64,000 nt of DNA from Silurus meridionalis (GCF_014805685.1 NC_060901.1:24004905-24068904); one strand, 5' to 3'; shown: positions 48,601 to 62,820, counted from the first letter of the stretch. Notes: a model not told the origin generated them from the sequence alone. Program-made: numbers and translations.

Positions 48601-49225
48601 AAGTTTTACATTAAAAAGGAATGAGAGAGAGAGAGAGAGAAACGAATACCACACTGATGTGTGTTTTATTTCTAATGTAATTTCTCATGTGTTTATAATA
48701 TTATACTTTGGTTGTTCCAGATTCAATGTTTATGCAAAACTAAAGTTTGTTTCCATATGAAAAGGTTCAACATTACACATCTGGAGAGACGGAAAACATG
48801 CACAATTGCAGTCATTTTTTCAATAAATATTGAGATTGGCCCGTGACGTCGTCCTAGTTTTTAATTTTGGCCGACTGTGAATTTGAGTTTGACGCCCCTG
48901 CTGTACACGTAATCCGCAGTGACTGTTAGACTGTGGTATAAACAATATCTGCGCACTACAAATCGTATTTCTGGTACGTGAGCGAGCAGCCACAGTGACA
49001 CTGCGCTAACTCTAGTTTCCTGTTAATACCCCTGACATTGGAGTGTATGTTTTCAAGTTTAATATTAATAATAATAATGGGGACAAACCCACACCTGTGC
49101 TCAAAGTGCAAGGCAGAGACTAAACAAACTTGCGGTTCGCTACTTGATACGTTTTTGAGGGAACTCCAAAACCCTGCACCGAAATATGTGTGCGTCAAAA
49201 ATACACTTTCACACTGCTAACAAAT

Positions 49226-49276
<51 letters not shown>

Positions 49277-50183
49277 CTCCCTCCCTCCCTCCCTCCCTCC
49301 ACAGGGAAGTGGCTAGCTTGCCAGTCCATGGATAATCAGATCCTTATCTTCGGCGCTCAGAACCGATTCAGGCTGAACAAGAAGAAGATCTTTAAAGGTC
49401 ACATGGTGGCTGGATATGCTTGTCAGGTGGACTTTTCTCCAGATATGAGGTAAATGTGCTTCGGGTGGAGCGAGTTTATTTGATTTACACATTCACACAC
49501 ACAGAAAACGCGATCCGGATAAGATTCATATAGGTGTTAAACAAATCCGTCTTCTTTTTTCTGTGTGCTTTTCTTTCTTTCTTTTTGTCTTATGTTTGTG
49601 CTTTTCTTTCTTTCTTTTTGTCTTATGTTTGTACTGTCTTTCCTTCTTTTTTCTATGTGCTTTTCTTTTTCTTTTTGTCCTTTCTTTCTTTCTTCCTTTT
49701 TTTCTTTTTGTCTTATGTTTGTACTGTCTTTCCTTCTTTTTCCTGTGTTTTTTTTTCTTTCTTTGCAGGGGGGGTGTGTGACTTCACGTCCACATCTGGG
49801 TGACACCGAATGTCCATTCATTCATGTCCTTAATATAAATTTGTGTAATTCTTTTAAAAGGCATTCAGTTGAAAACATTTCTCCGTTTTTAAATCCCAGT
49901 AACCCAGTTTTCTGTCCCAGTTATTTAATATGGCTTTTATAACAGTGTATTGCACATGTCCTATATACTGACACCTCTATATATAAACTATACTTCTCTC
50001 TTTAGTTACGTGGTGTCTGGCGATGCAGATGGAAAGCTGAACATCTGGGACTGGAAGACCACCAAGCTGTACCATCGGATTAAAGCGCACGACAAAGTGT
50101 GTATCAGCGCTATCTGGCATCCACACGAGACCTCGAAGGTCATCACCTGCGGCTGGGATGGTCAGATCAAACTCTGGGACTAA
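34556..50183 (+). CDS. cdc40: CDC40 / PRP17 pre-mRNA splicing factor, complete, 15 coding exons
   Basis: CDC40 is the vertebrate Prp17: a nuclear WD40 protein that joins the spliceosome for the second transesterification step (C* and post-catalytic complexes). Joined coding exons: 34556-34735, 35157-35243, 36415-36544, 37199-37285, 37373-37512, 37607-37703, 38431-38570, 40028-40102, 41359-41404, 42473-42574, 42813-42928, 43367-43500, 46930-47006, 49305-49449, 50006-50183. They total 1734 nt, giving 577 residues plus TAA with every phase consistent and every intron GT-AG. Residues 1-60 are acidic and variable. Residues 61-240 carry the conserved N-terminal region ([33 protein letters not shown]). 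Seven WD40 repeats span about 280-577, with endings such as [18 protein letters not shown] and the final KLWD. The start ATG lies in AAGATGGCGGC and aligns with the human start. Identity is near certain from remembered family sequence; exon edges were derived by eye. Confidence 0.96.
35157..35243 (+). CDS. cdc40: CDC40 exon 2 (residues 61-89)
   Basis: It encodes [15 protein letters not shown]...[11 protein letters not shown], a strongly conserved PRP17 segment. The acceptor is TTACAG after a T-rich tract and the donor is GAG|GTGAGC. It is exactly 29 codons, phase 0 at both ends. Confidence 0.95.
36085..36375 (-). repeat. Dispersed repeat in CDC40 intron 2, ending just before exon 3
   Basis: 'cccagatgaggttccccagt', 'ctcaaggtttcttcctgatg' and 'aaactgctttgagacgatgt' are the reverse complement of the family at 60860-61110. 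It ends about 45 nt before the exon 3 acceptor and so overlaps the likely branch-point neighbourhood. Confidence 0.65.
36415..36544 (+). CDS. cdc40: CDC40 exon 3 (residues 90-133)
   Basis: It encodes FGPFNPF followed by [16 protein letters not shown] and [13 protein letters not shown], nearly invariant in vertebrate PRP17. The Gly-Pro at residues 91-92 corresponds to the human Gly94-Pro95 bond reported as a substrate of the spliceosomal prolyl isomerase PPIL1. The acceptor is TTACAG, and the donor splits a Gly codon (G|GTAAGG). A dispersed repeat ends less than 60 nt upstream of the acceptor. Confidence 0.95.
36590..37045. mobile_element. Palindromic MITE in CDC40 intron 3
   Basis: The left arm has 'gatagtttttccgggttgcg' and 'gtggcctcttgaggttgatc'. 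The right arm, reverse-complemented, reads 'gatagtttttccaggttgtg' and 'gcggcctctagaggcgaatt'. The arms are about 70 bp with an AT-rich centre. The outer left part 'ccgattcatcggttttgccg' is typical of fish non-autonomous DNA elements. Confidence 0.65.
37199..37285 (+). CDS. cdc40: CDC40 exon 4 (residues 133-162)
   Basis: It encodes [29 protein letters not shown], matching the PRP17 stretch after the EQQRRTF block. It appears one residue longer than the human exon in the Ser-rich part. The acceptor is TTGCAG and the donor splits the following Gly codon. The next intron is only 87 nt. Confidence 0.92.
37373..37512 (+). CDS. cdc40: CDC40 exon 5 (residues 162-208)
   Basis: It encodes [20 protein letters not shown] and [20 protein letters not shown]. 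The FLGPWAKY block and the basic KRKK stretch are PRP17 hallmarks. The acceptor is CGAAG after a run of T and the donor is GAG|GTCCAG. Confidence 0.93.
37607..37703 (+). CDS. cdc40: CDC40 exon 6 (residues 209-241)
   Basis: It encodes [20 protein letters not shown] followed by an acidic run and KTILH, a charged, probably helical linker before the WD40 domain. The acceptor is TGACAG, and the donor ACG|GTGAGA splits a Val codon. The intron upstream is only 94 nt. Confidence 0.93.
38040..38161 (-). mobile_element. Terminal fragment of a 'ctagggttgcaa' repeat in CDC40 intron 6
   Basis: It ends 'tttgcaaccctag', the reverse complement of the start of the fragment at 44627-44770 ('ctagggttgcaaaattaaag'). 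Both have 'ggaaattttcc'-like interiors. Confidence 0.45.
38305..38354. repeat. (AC)n microsatellite, CDC40 intron 6
   Basis: About 25 units, ending 76 nt upstream of exon 7. Confidence 0.95.
38431..38570 (+). CDS. cdc40: CDC40 exon 7 (residues 241-287)
   Basis: It encodes [20 protein letters not shown] and [16 protein letters not shown], the entry into the first WD40 blade (HVWTGH). The acceptor is CCACAG and the donor is AAG|GTGAGG. The flanking introns carry an (AC)n upstream and a (GT)n downstream. Confidence 0.95.
39044..39091. repeat. (GT)n microsatellite, CDC40 intron 7
   Basis: About 24 units, complementary in sense to the (AC)n on the other side of exon 7. Confidence 0.95.
40028..40102 (+). 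CDS. cdc40: CDC40 exon 8 (residues 288-312)
   Basis: It encodes [20 protein letters not shown] and DCKIK, the middle strands of WD repeat 1. It is 25 codons, phase 0 at both ends. The acceptor is CGCAG and the donor is AAG|GTGTGT. Confidence 0.95.
40318..40630 (-). mobile_element. LINE 3'-end fragment (reverse), CDC40 intron 8
   Basis: The minus strand encodes [31 protein letters not shown] and [10 protein letters not shown], the basic C-terminal tail typical of non-LTR retrotransposon polyproteins. A close sister copy in forward orientation is at 55305-55665. Confidence 0.75.
40670..40990. mobile_element. hAT-like fragment with three 21-bp tandem units
   Basis: 'gtcgattattccggtgatta' and 'atcaagtaacc' resemble the ends at 3180-4455. 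40849-40911 is three perfect 21-bp copies of 'tcgcaattccgacttcatag' + c, giving a 7-residue repeat in translation that is not a real protein. Confidence 0.55.
41110..41300 (+). mobile_element. MITE fragment ('aaaagtattgggacacctg' family), CDC40 intron 8
   Basis: 'caacattgtggtaacagttt', 'ggggaagaaccacatatgat' and 'gtcaggtgtcccaatacttt' correspond to the right half of the 29905-30400 element. It ends about 60 nt before exon 9. Confidence 0.6.
41359..41404 (+). CDS. cdc40: CDC40 exon 9 (residues 313-328)
   Basis: A 46-nt micro-exon encoding [16 protein letters not shown] (last Gly codon split). It completes WD repeat 1 and opens repeat 2. The acceptor is CATGCAG and the donor is ATCG|GTAAGA. 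It was found by extending the protein between exons 8 and 10, and both phases fit. Confidence 0.94.
41640..42222. mobile_element. hAT-like non-autonomous element, CDC40 intron 9
   Basis: It opens with 'acggttcgttacgtacctca' and ends 'ctgtgtaccgttaaaccccc' + ta, the reverse of the 'aggggtgtaacggtac' terminal motif. It shares 'gttagaccccattcgggtga' and 'tttgtaaagata' with 45250-46010. Confidence 0.55.
42473..42574 (+). CDS. cdc40: CDC40 exon 10 (residues 328-362)
   Basis: It encodes [20 protein letters not shown] and [14 protein letters not shown], a textbook WD40 repeat with the GH and WD dipeptides. The acceptor is TGTAG, and the donor splits a Gly codon (ACCG|GTGAGT). Confidence 0.96.
42688..42700 (+). 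promoter_or_regulatory. CTCF-like core CCAGCAGGGGGAG in CDC40 intron 10
   Basis: It matches the core of the vertebrate CTCF consensus (CCASYAGRKGGC-like). This is a single short motif only; occupancy is unknown. Confidence 0.3.
42813..42928 (+). CDS. cdc40: CDC40 exon 11 (residues 362-400)
   Basis: It encodes [20 protein letters not shown] and [19 protein letters not shown], most of WD repeat 3. The donor CAG|GTTAGT runs directly into a (GT)n microsatellite. Confidence 0.95.
42933..42968. repeat. (GT)n immediately after the CDC40 exon 11 donor
   Basis: The run begins at the 5th intron base, so the 5' splice site itself merges into a UG-repeat in RNA. Confidence 0.95.
43367..43500 (+). CDS. 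cdc40: CDC40 exon 12 (residues 401-445)
   Basis: It encodes [34 protein letters not shown] and [10 protein letters not shown]: the end of WD repeat 3 and all of repeat 4. The acceptor is TTTCAG. The donor ATG|GTAAGT splits a Trp codon and is followed at once by about 50 nt of (GT)n. Confidence 0.96.
43505..43557. repeat. (GT)n immediately after the CDC40 exon 12 donor
   Basis: The donor GTAAGT leads straight into about 26 GT units, then a short (TA)n. Confidence 0.95.
43615..44040 (+). mobile_element. Tc1-like transposase 3' fragment, CDC40 intron 12
   Basis: 'ccaacagtaaaacatggtgg' and 'tagtgtgatggtctgggg' ([14 protein letters not shown]), 'gatccaaaacacaccagcaa', then 'tggcctagtcaaagtcctga' and 'cctgaatcctattgag' follow the order of a Tc1-like catalytic domain. 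Many stops. ORFs on both strands here are remnants. Confidence 0.75.
44041..44626. other. CDC40 intron 12, no feature except a short (AC)n
   Basis: (AC)n at about 44458-44476. A 176-codon ORF (43951-44481) begins in the Tc1 fragment and is not a gene. Confidence 0.5.
44627..44770 (+). mobile_element. Terminal fragment of 'ctagggttgcaa' repeat, CDC40 intron 12
   Basis: Begins 'ctagggttgcaaaattaaag', then 'aattttcaattctggaaact' and 'ttaatgggaatttac', a degenerate GGAATTTTCC pattern shared with 38040-38161 in the other orientation. Confidence 0.45.
45250..46010. mobile_element. hAT-like non-autonomous element with internal (GT)n, CDC40 intron 12
   Basis: 'cacggttcgctacgtacctc', then 'agaccccatttgagtaatac', (GT)n at 45604-45643, then 'gagcagccacagtgacactg'. 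These blocks recur at 41640-42222 and 48950-49180. Confidence 0.5.
46059..46165. repeat. 107-bp perfect-ended hairpin / miniature inverted repeat
   Basis: The left arm 'gacgtctgaaaaaagaggcg' + 'gagttgaagacgtacgtcac' pairs with the reverse complement of the right arm, 'gacgtcaaaaaaaaggggtg' + 'gagttaaacatgaacgtcac', around a loop of about 27 nt. It lies about 760 nt before CDC40 exon 13. Confidence 0.7.
46166..46929. other. CDC40 intron 12, 3' end, no feature
   Basis: Unique-looking sequence, ending in a T/C-rich acceptor tract for exon 13. Confidence 0.5.
46930..47006 (+). CDS. cdc40: CDC40 exon 13 (residues 445-471)
   Basis: It encodes [20 protein letters not shown] and VTLSPN, then a split Gly codon. 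It lies after a 3.4-kb intron, the longest in the gene. The acceptor is TTCCAG after a CT-rich tract and the donor is ACG|GTGAGT. Confidence 0.95.
47007..47985. other. CDC40 intron 13, 5' part; CpG-richer patch at 47215-47560
   Basis: The patch contains 'gcgtcgctgtggacag', 'cagcagcagcgacagacatc' and 'accgccgctataacg' in otherwise AT-rich intron. No exon or ORF with recognisable content; its role is unknown. Confidence 0.4.
47990..49190. mobile_element. Older hAT-like repeat interrupted by the 48108-48900 element
   Basis: The left part 'cttagacctcgtttgagtaa' and right parts 'aatccgcagtgactgttaga', 'gagcagccacagtgacactg' and 'gactaaacaaacttgcggtt' correspond to contiguous blocks of the copies at 45250-46010 and 41640-42222. 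The intact hAT element lies between them. Confidence 0.55.
48108..48900. mobile_element. hAT-family non-autonomous transposon with intact TIRs and 8-bp TSD, CDC40 intron 13
   Basis: The termini are CAGGGGTGTCAAACTCA (48108-48124) and its reverse complement with one mismatch, TGAGTTTGACGCCCCTG (48884-48900). An exact 8-bp duplication CTGTACAC flanks it (48100-48107 and 48901-48908). Together these are diagnostic of hAT insertion. The 793-bp interior has no transposase ORF and includes 'gatttggcccgcgaga' and a short (GA)n at 48624-48640. It is inserted inside an older repeat (see 47990-49190). Confidence 0.93.
49229..49300. repeat. (CT)n/(CCCT)n tract forming the exon 14 polypyrimidine tract
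   Basis: About 72 nt of uninterrupted pyrimidine, ending four bases (ACAG) before exon 14. Confidence 0.95.
49305..49449 (+). CDS. cdc40: CDC40 exon 14 (residues 471-519)
   Basis: It encodes [40 protein letters not shown] and [10 protein letters not shown] repeat 5 and the start of repeat 6. Its polypyrimidine tract is a pure (CT)n/(CCCT)n microsatellite reaching the CACAG acceptor. The donor GAG|GTAAAT splits a Ser codon. Confidence 0.96.
49550..49770. repeat. T/C-rich imperfect tandem repeat, CDC40 intron 14
   Basis: Units like 'cttttctttctttctttttg' followed by 'tcttatgtttgt' recur about 4-5 times with a variable 36-110 bp spacing. Phe/Ser/Leu-rich ORFs here are artefacts. Confidence 0.8.
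50006..50183 (+). CDS. cdc40: CDC40 exon 15, C-terminus and stop (residues 519-577)
   Basis: It encodes [20 protein letters not shown], then [13 protein letters not shown] and [21 protein letters not shown], ending in TAA. This completes WD repeats 6 and 7, and the KLWD C-terminus matches human PRP17. The acceptor is TTTAG. Confidence 0.97.
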
Positions 50184-50700
50184 TTTGGTCACCGGAAAAA
50201 CACGGAATCTTAATTTTTTTTGCCATTTTGTATTTCGCTGAGGTCGGTATTTCTGGGTTCGTGATTATGGAATATGGAGATGCGTATAGGTTTTTGTACG
50301 GACTGGTATCCAGCCCTGATTTTCTAGTTTGTTTTCTATCTTTCCCTCCCATTACAGAGACTCCGGGCACTTGCCCTTTTATGTGCTTGTTATTTCATGG
50401 TCGTGTTCCTGCCATGTGGCGCTGTATTCCCAAAATCACGCTTCCGTGAGGACGGCTTTATAGCGCAGCTACTCAGCGTCTCTCTGTGAACATAATAAAA
50501 CATTTTGTACCTTTTTTTTTTTTTTCCTCCTTATGGTTCACTATACCACTGTTTAGACTCAGATGTTTATGTTTGTGCTCTTTAAGGTTGAGCTGCAATG
50601 ATGCCAGTTTTATTCCCAGCTCCGAGTTGCTTTGTGTTTGAACCAGTTCAGTCAGTTTGGGACGAGTTTCAACGTTTTAATAAAATTCATAACACCTGCC
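50184..50700 (+). other. CDC40 3' UTR with two candidate poly(A) signals
   Basis: Downstream of the CDC40 stop there are AATAAA hexamers at 50494-50499 (followed about 12 nt later by a T-run) and at 50679-50684. The first would give a 3' UTR of roughly 330 nt and the second about 520 nt. No coding signal is seen. Confidence 0.6.
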
Positions 50701-50753
50701 TATTAATGGGAAACTTTTGAGGAGCTGAATGTAATTCTGTATGTGATTTGGGG

Positions 50754-50870
50754 ACGTGTGTGGTTAAGATGCTACTTTTGGGCCCTTGAGCAAGGATCTT
50801 TAACCCTCTGTGCTCCAGGAGCGCTGTACCATCGCAGACCCTGCACCATGACTCCGTGTAAGTCCTGTAA
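50754..50870 (+). mobile_element. Truncated tRNA-derived SINE, CDC40 downstream
   Basis: 'tgtgtggttaagatgctact', 'gggcccttgagcaaggatct', 'taaccctctgtgctccagga' and 'gcgctgtacca', the same block order as 1795-2030. Confidence 0.6.
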
Positions 50871-51234
50871 GTCATTCAGAATAGGTTGAATTGATTAAAC
50901 ACACCAGCTGGCAGGTATTTTTTTAAATGATTGAGAAAATATGTTTCAGTAATGGAAATGTCACAAATCAGTATTTAGATTTACATCATTTTCTGAGCCC
51001 AAAACCCTGAACATCATTACGTGTACTCAGATTTATGGCAGTGTTTATAAAGATTAATGAGCTGGTGCATTTCAAAATGACACGCACACAAATAACGTTT
51101 TTCATTTATACAGCTAATTGAATGCATAAACAGGGTCGATTAATGAAATGCTGCAAATTCTTTAACCATCACAGGCCTTAAGGTTCACACAGAACAGGAC
51201 CTCAGTTTATTTTTGTCTTTGTGGCTTTTGGTCT

Positions 51235-51925
51235 TATGACTGCACCAGTCAGCAAAACAACCTGGAGCTTAATATACTCAAAACAGTGGAGATGATTGTA
51301 GATCTCAGGAGAAACCAACCTGCTCTCCCCCCACTCGCCATCAAGAACAGCACTGTGGCAGCAGTGGAGTCATTCATGTTCCTGGGAACCACAATCTCTC
51401 AGGGCCTGGAGTGGGACAATCACATCAACTCCATTGTTAAAAAGGCCCAACAGAGTATGTAGTTCCTTCGTCAGCTGAGGAAGTTGAACCTACCACAGAA
51501 GCTGCTCACACGGTTCTATTCAGCTATCATTGAGTCTGTTTAGTGCACTTCGATAACTGTCTGGTTTGAACTCAGCTACACAATCAGACATCAGAAGACT
51601 ACAGAGGACGGTTTGAACGGCTGAAAGAATTATTGATGTTCCCCTGCCCACACTTTAAGAACTGTATATATCCAGAGTGAGAAAAATAACCCTGAAAATC
51701 ACCCTGGATCCCTCACCTACAAGCCATATGCTTTTTGAATTTTTGCCTTCTGGCCAATGATACAGAGCACCAAGACAGCCAGGCACAGAACAAGTTTCTT
51801 CCCCCAGGCAATCTACCTCATGAACACTTAACCGCTATGCCCATTGTTTTTGCTCATTCTTTTTTATTTTCTTTTTTACATCAGAAAATGTGCAACTGGA
51901 AGCTTCTGTCACTAAAACAAATTCC
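51235..51925 (+). mobile_element. Rex1/CR1-like LINE, 3' part of reverse transcriptase and tail
   Basis: Plus-strand reading gives NLELNILKTVEMIVDLRRNQ, FLGTTISQGLEWDNHINSIV and LRQLRKLNLPQKLLTRFYSA, with in-frame stops. This is the conserved region after the RT catalytic core of Rex1/CR1-type elements. It continues through 'tggccaatgatacagagcac' and 'cttcccccaggcaatctacc' to a 'acaaattccttgt' tail. 5' truncated and dead. Confidence 0.8.
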
Positions 51926-52330
51926 TTGTCAGAATCAGAATCAAAATCAGAGTTTATTGACCAAGTGTGTTGGCACACTCAAGAAATTTGGTTCCAGCTG
52001 TTGGTCACTCTCAAAAGTACAGACATAAATACAGTAAACATTTAGCTTGGACTATACAAGACAATACAGACAATGTGATACAATATGGACAGTACAAGTA
52101 TTACATAGGACACAATATACAGATTATATGACCAGATCAGTAATGTACATAAAGTGTGAGAGTGCATGGTAGTGCAAAAATTGTGCATCAGGTACAGAGT
52201 AATGATAGTTTACTTTAGAACTTTGTACAATATACAGCAGCGAAAGTGTGTAACATATACACTATTTAGCACTACAGTGCAAACATACTTGCCAATGAAT
52301 CTATTTCTGTTTTTGATTCTGACTTGTTTA
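51926..52330 (+). repeat. Dispersed repeat starting 'cagaatcagaatcaaaatcagag'
   Basis: 'gagtttattgaccaagtgtg' and 'cactcaagaaatttggttcc' follow a widespread fish repeat, abutting the LINE tail. The downstream part is rich in 'acaatacagacaatgtgata'-like words. Confidence 0.5.
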
Positions 52331-52499
52331 GATATTTTCATCATCTAATCCAAAACCATTGTTCCACATATTCCTCCATTATTCCTAGCATAGGAATTAA
52401 TACAGTTTTAAACATTCCCTTATATTTAAAGGGAGTAATGTCTGAGGCATATATTAAGGATATTAAGCCTTGTTTTGAAATGGCAGTTTTTGGAGTACC

Positions 52500-53160
52500 T
52501 GAGCAAGGTACTTGATGTCCAAGAAATGTCAAGACGCTTGTGCCATTGCATGTCTTTTGGTTCGGAGACGAATAGTACTTGATTGGACATCAAGCAAACC
52601 ACTCTTAGTTTCACTCTGGCTTTGAGATCCGATGTTGTCTTTAAAATTGAAGAAAATCCAACTCCAATGATCATACATGCATGGCCATCATCCAAGAAGG
52701 ATGCTTCTTTTGAAGCTGGATCACAAAAAAGCCCTCAAACGGTTTGCAAAGACGACCTGTCCAAGAGCATTAATTATTGGAACCATGTCCTGTGGTCTGA
52801 TGAGACTAAGATAAAATTGTTTGGCTCAGATTGTGTCCAGCATGTGTGGCAACGCCCTGGTGAGGAGAACCAAGAAAAGTGCTGCTGGTACTGGGGAGCT
52901 GCGGTTCATTGAGGGAAACATGGATTCCAACATGTACGGTGACGTTCTGAAACCAAACATGATGATCTCACTTCATAAACTGTTTTCCAACGTGAAAACA
53001 AACCCAAACACACCACCAAGATGACAACTGCCTGGCTGAGGAAGCTGAAGATGATGAAAAGGCCAAGTATATCTCCTGCCCTGAACCAAACCTCTACACT
53101 ACAACCGCAACTGTGCACCTACATCATCTGGAGCAGTTCAGAATCAATATTTGTCTAATA
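52500..53160 (+). mobile_element. Tc1-like transposase fragment, frameshifted
   Basis: The + frame at 52583-52912 includes NHVLWSDETKIKLFGSDCVQ and HVWQRPG, the Tc1 catalytic block (the D of WSDE). The frame then breaks, and 'acatggattccaacatgtac' (MDSNMYGDVL) continues in another frame. Inverted ends were not identified. Confidence 0.75.
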
Positions 53161-54769
53161 ACATGACAAAAATTTGAATAAAATACAATCTACTCACCAG
53201 AGATGCAGACTTATAATGTGCACCGCTCCTCAAAAGCTGTAATCCAGAGGTACCGCTCGTATTCACTGGTCTGGAAGTGGAGAACAAACCCTTTCCCGGG
53301 CTGAGACATGCTAGCTAGCTTCGTGGTTGGCCGACTTATTTTTAAGTATGTCTGAGACCAAATCAAAAAAAGTTAAAAAGTAAAAAAGCCAGCAGTACTG
53401 ATTGTGAAGGTCCTGGGCAGATTAGATTGACATGGCAGCACATAGAGGCTGAAATCTGATTGGACAAAAAATCTAACATCCACATACACATACTGGAAGC
53501 AGTGCAGCCAAAAGAAACGCTACGAAATGAAGAGAATAAACTGTTGGGAATAAATTAGTACAATTTCATGGAACAAATATAAGAAATTAGGTTGTAAATG
53601 TAGGTCAGTGCTTCTGATAGTGTTTAGGCCAGCAGAGAAGGCTTTGCTGGCGCTGACCACCCACCACTGTGCAGTTCTAACCAGAAGTGCATAAGTGGCG
53701 TATTTACAATAAAAGCAAAAACAAAAAGATATGCTATATAGATTAATATAAAGTATAACTGTGCAAGAACAGTGCAGAGGATAATTATAGTTATTACCAC
53801 CTCCGAGTGGTTTGGAAGTGCCTTACAATAGTGTACTAAAATACTACTTCCTGTTGCTCTATGATACACCAAAGTTTGATGACAAATTTCAGAGCCAAAC
53901 ATTTATCTGCCAGAGCCTTTAGCACAGGGTAAATACAACCTTGGGCTTGGCATCTGGTGCTAGCTACACTTGCTAGTATCTATGCAACACTAACAAACTA
54001 AAACACCAAGACCCTTTGAGGAAACATGCTATTGGTCCTGCAATTAAGGTGCCAGGAAACAATATTGAACCACCACCAGCTGCTGTCTATTTTTTTATTT
54101 TACAAAAATAACACTATGGATTCTGATTACTATGGATTCTGAGTACCTCAGCATCACTTTCTGTAGATTCCTGTTCCGTATTCTGTCTTCAGTGACTTGC
54201 AGCTGAAGTATCATTGGACTAGCAAATCTGATGAGCTGCTGGTGATTCTACCAAATCATTTTACTGGCTTTAAATGAGACATTGAATTTTTCTTGTGATG
54301 AGTCTTACGTTAATAGAAAGCTTGACTCTGCAACCACTTATGAGAATGTTATCTTTCTTAGTGTTCCTTGTGACATTTTCCTGCACCATGGCAAGCAGCT
54401 CACTCTGTGGGAAAGAAACTACTTTTAAATGCCTTAGGCAACTAATATTTTCTGCTTCAACTAGCTGTCAGTCCTACTCTTGACACCAAGATAGTGAACA
54501 GATCCAGGTCTATTCATACTGAGCTTTTTATTCAACAAAGAGAAACAATTATGCCAGACTTCATAAAATGATGAGCTAGCACATCGCAATAAGAGCTACA
54601 CTCCTAACACACACACACACACATGCTACTGAGGAAAGCAGCACTGTGAAATAATACAGTAAACACGAAATAGTTAAACAAAAGTCTTTATTATTTAATC
54701 TTTTTTAGAGCTTTCCACACAAATCATTTACACAAGCATTCGATATTTACATTTAAAAAAATAATGACA
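53161..54769. other. No gene seen
   Basis: ORFs of 62-92 codons are unsupported. A short (AC)n lies at 54608-54624. There is no recognisable family. Confidence 0.45.
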
Positions 54770-55300
54770 AAGATGCGATTCGTCTCTGGATGCATAGCCA
54801 ATGACACGATACATTATGCGATGCAGTTTGATCCGATTTCGATTTGATTCAACACAATGCGATTCAAAGCAATATGATGCAATGTCAAAAATATGATGCT
54901 CTGCAATTCACTATGGTGCAGATTGTTCGCTTTTATTTCTTTGGTTCATACCGACAGCAAATCACAAATAAACTTAACGCACTTTTGTATGTCGGTCTAA
55001 ACAAGGCCCTCTGCTAAATGCCACAAATGTAAAAGTAAACTTAACTAAAACCAGTCGTCCTTTTTCTGTTCTGTCTACAGGAAGATGCAGCTCTACCTCT
55101 GCCATGTTAATCTCTATTCTATATGACTCTCAGGACACGAAGTGTTGTGAACACACTTGAGAAAATTTTAAGGAGGAGAAATCAATCTACGTATAAAATT
55201 TTGGTCACAAATTATTGGTGGATTATTATCTAAATTATTAATAATCTAATAATCTAAATCTATAATCTATAATCAAATTATCTAATTATATAAATTATTA
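54770..55300 (+). repeat. Dispersed repeat paralogous to 5105-5560
   Basis: 'gatccgatttcgatttgatt', 'tttatttctttggttcatac', 'aaaaccagtcgtcctttttc', 'tgcagctctacctctgccat' and 'gagaaatcaatctacgtata' match 5105-5560 in order and orientation. It passes into (TAATC)-rich simple sequence. Confidence 0.6.
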
Positions 55301-55304
55301 ATAA

Positions 55305-55665
55305 TCACTGGGAGTGACGACGATGGACAGGATTAGAAATGAGTTTATTAGAGGGACAGTGCATGTAGGACGTTTTGGAGACAAGGTGAGGGAGGTGAGA
55401 TTGAGATGGTTTGGACATGTACAGAGGAGGGACATGGGGTATATCAGTAGGAGAATGCTGAGGATGGAGACACCAGGAAGGAGGAAAAGAAGAAGACCAA
55501 AGAGGTTTATGGATGTGGTGAGGAAGACATGCAGGTAGTTGGTGTGAAAGAGGCAGATGTAGAGGACCGGGTGGGGGTGATGGGGGATGGGGGATCGGGG
55601 GTATGGAGACGGATGATCTGATGTGGCGCTCCCTAAAGGGAGAAGCCAAAAGAAGAAGAAGAAGA
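55305..55665 (+). mobile_element. LINE 3'-end copy with (AAG)n tail
   Basis: It encodes [40 protein letters not shown] and ends in 'gcgctccctaaagggagaag', 'ccaaaagaagaagaagaaga'. The 'tctaaattatta' words on both sides (55231 and 55668) may be part of a target duplication. Sister copy at 40318-40630. Confidence 0.75.
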
Positions 55666-56417
55666 TTATCTAAATTATTATTTTATTTAAAATAATAAAA
55701 GTATAGCGCATCTACTAATAATTATATTTAAATAAATCTTTTTTTTTTTACCAATGCACACGCTTTTTTATATATGTACACACAAATTTGCTAGTTTGCT
55801 AACATCTTCCCTCCGGGTCTCCATCCTACATAAGTTCTTTTATCAAAATGATGAATTTGGACTCACCAAACTTTCTTCCAATCATTTACTGTCCAATTCT
55901 TGTGCGCTTTTTACATTGTTTTTTTGCAGGAACATTGATGATTCAAAAACCCTAGAAGACCAGGTGTTTCCAAACTTTTAACAGGTATATGTGATAAAAT
56001 AATCATATTAAAGTCCATTTCAGTTTTAGATTACAAGACACAAAATGTAGAATATTTCAACATACTGTGGAAAAGTATAGCATGTCTGAATTGAGCATTT
56101 TGAGCAGCGTCTTAAAAAGATTTTTAAAAAGATTTTAAAGGTTTTGGCTAAACTAGTTTACAAACATAACTGAAGCATCAAATTCCCTCAGTTGTGCTGA
56201 TAAATTACAGAGACTCATCCTGAACATTGCAGGAATTCCTATCAAAATCATATCAAATGAATTCCATGTTGTTGTTGCCTGCCTCTTGAATTTATCATTC
56301 ATTCATACTTTCTTTTACTTTACTTCATTACTTGAATTTGTATTGGTCTTGCAATAAGGGAAATATTTTCCCCTGCAGATCTCATCTTAATAGTCAATCT
56401 CCAAATCAGGACAAGTC
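55666..56417. other. Between LINE copy and METTL24 stop; probable METTL24 3' UTR
   Basis: AT-rich. On the minus strand the only clear AATAAA is at 55687-55682. A 75-codon plus ORF (55754-55981) has no recognisable content. Confidence 0.45.

Positions 56418-62820
<6,403 letters not shown>

Noticed and set aside
49534..49942. Phe/Leu/Ser-rich 'membrane protein' frames
   Set aside because: Arise from a T/C-rich tandem repeat open in all three + frames.
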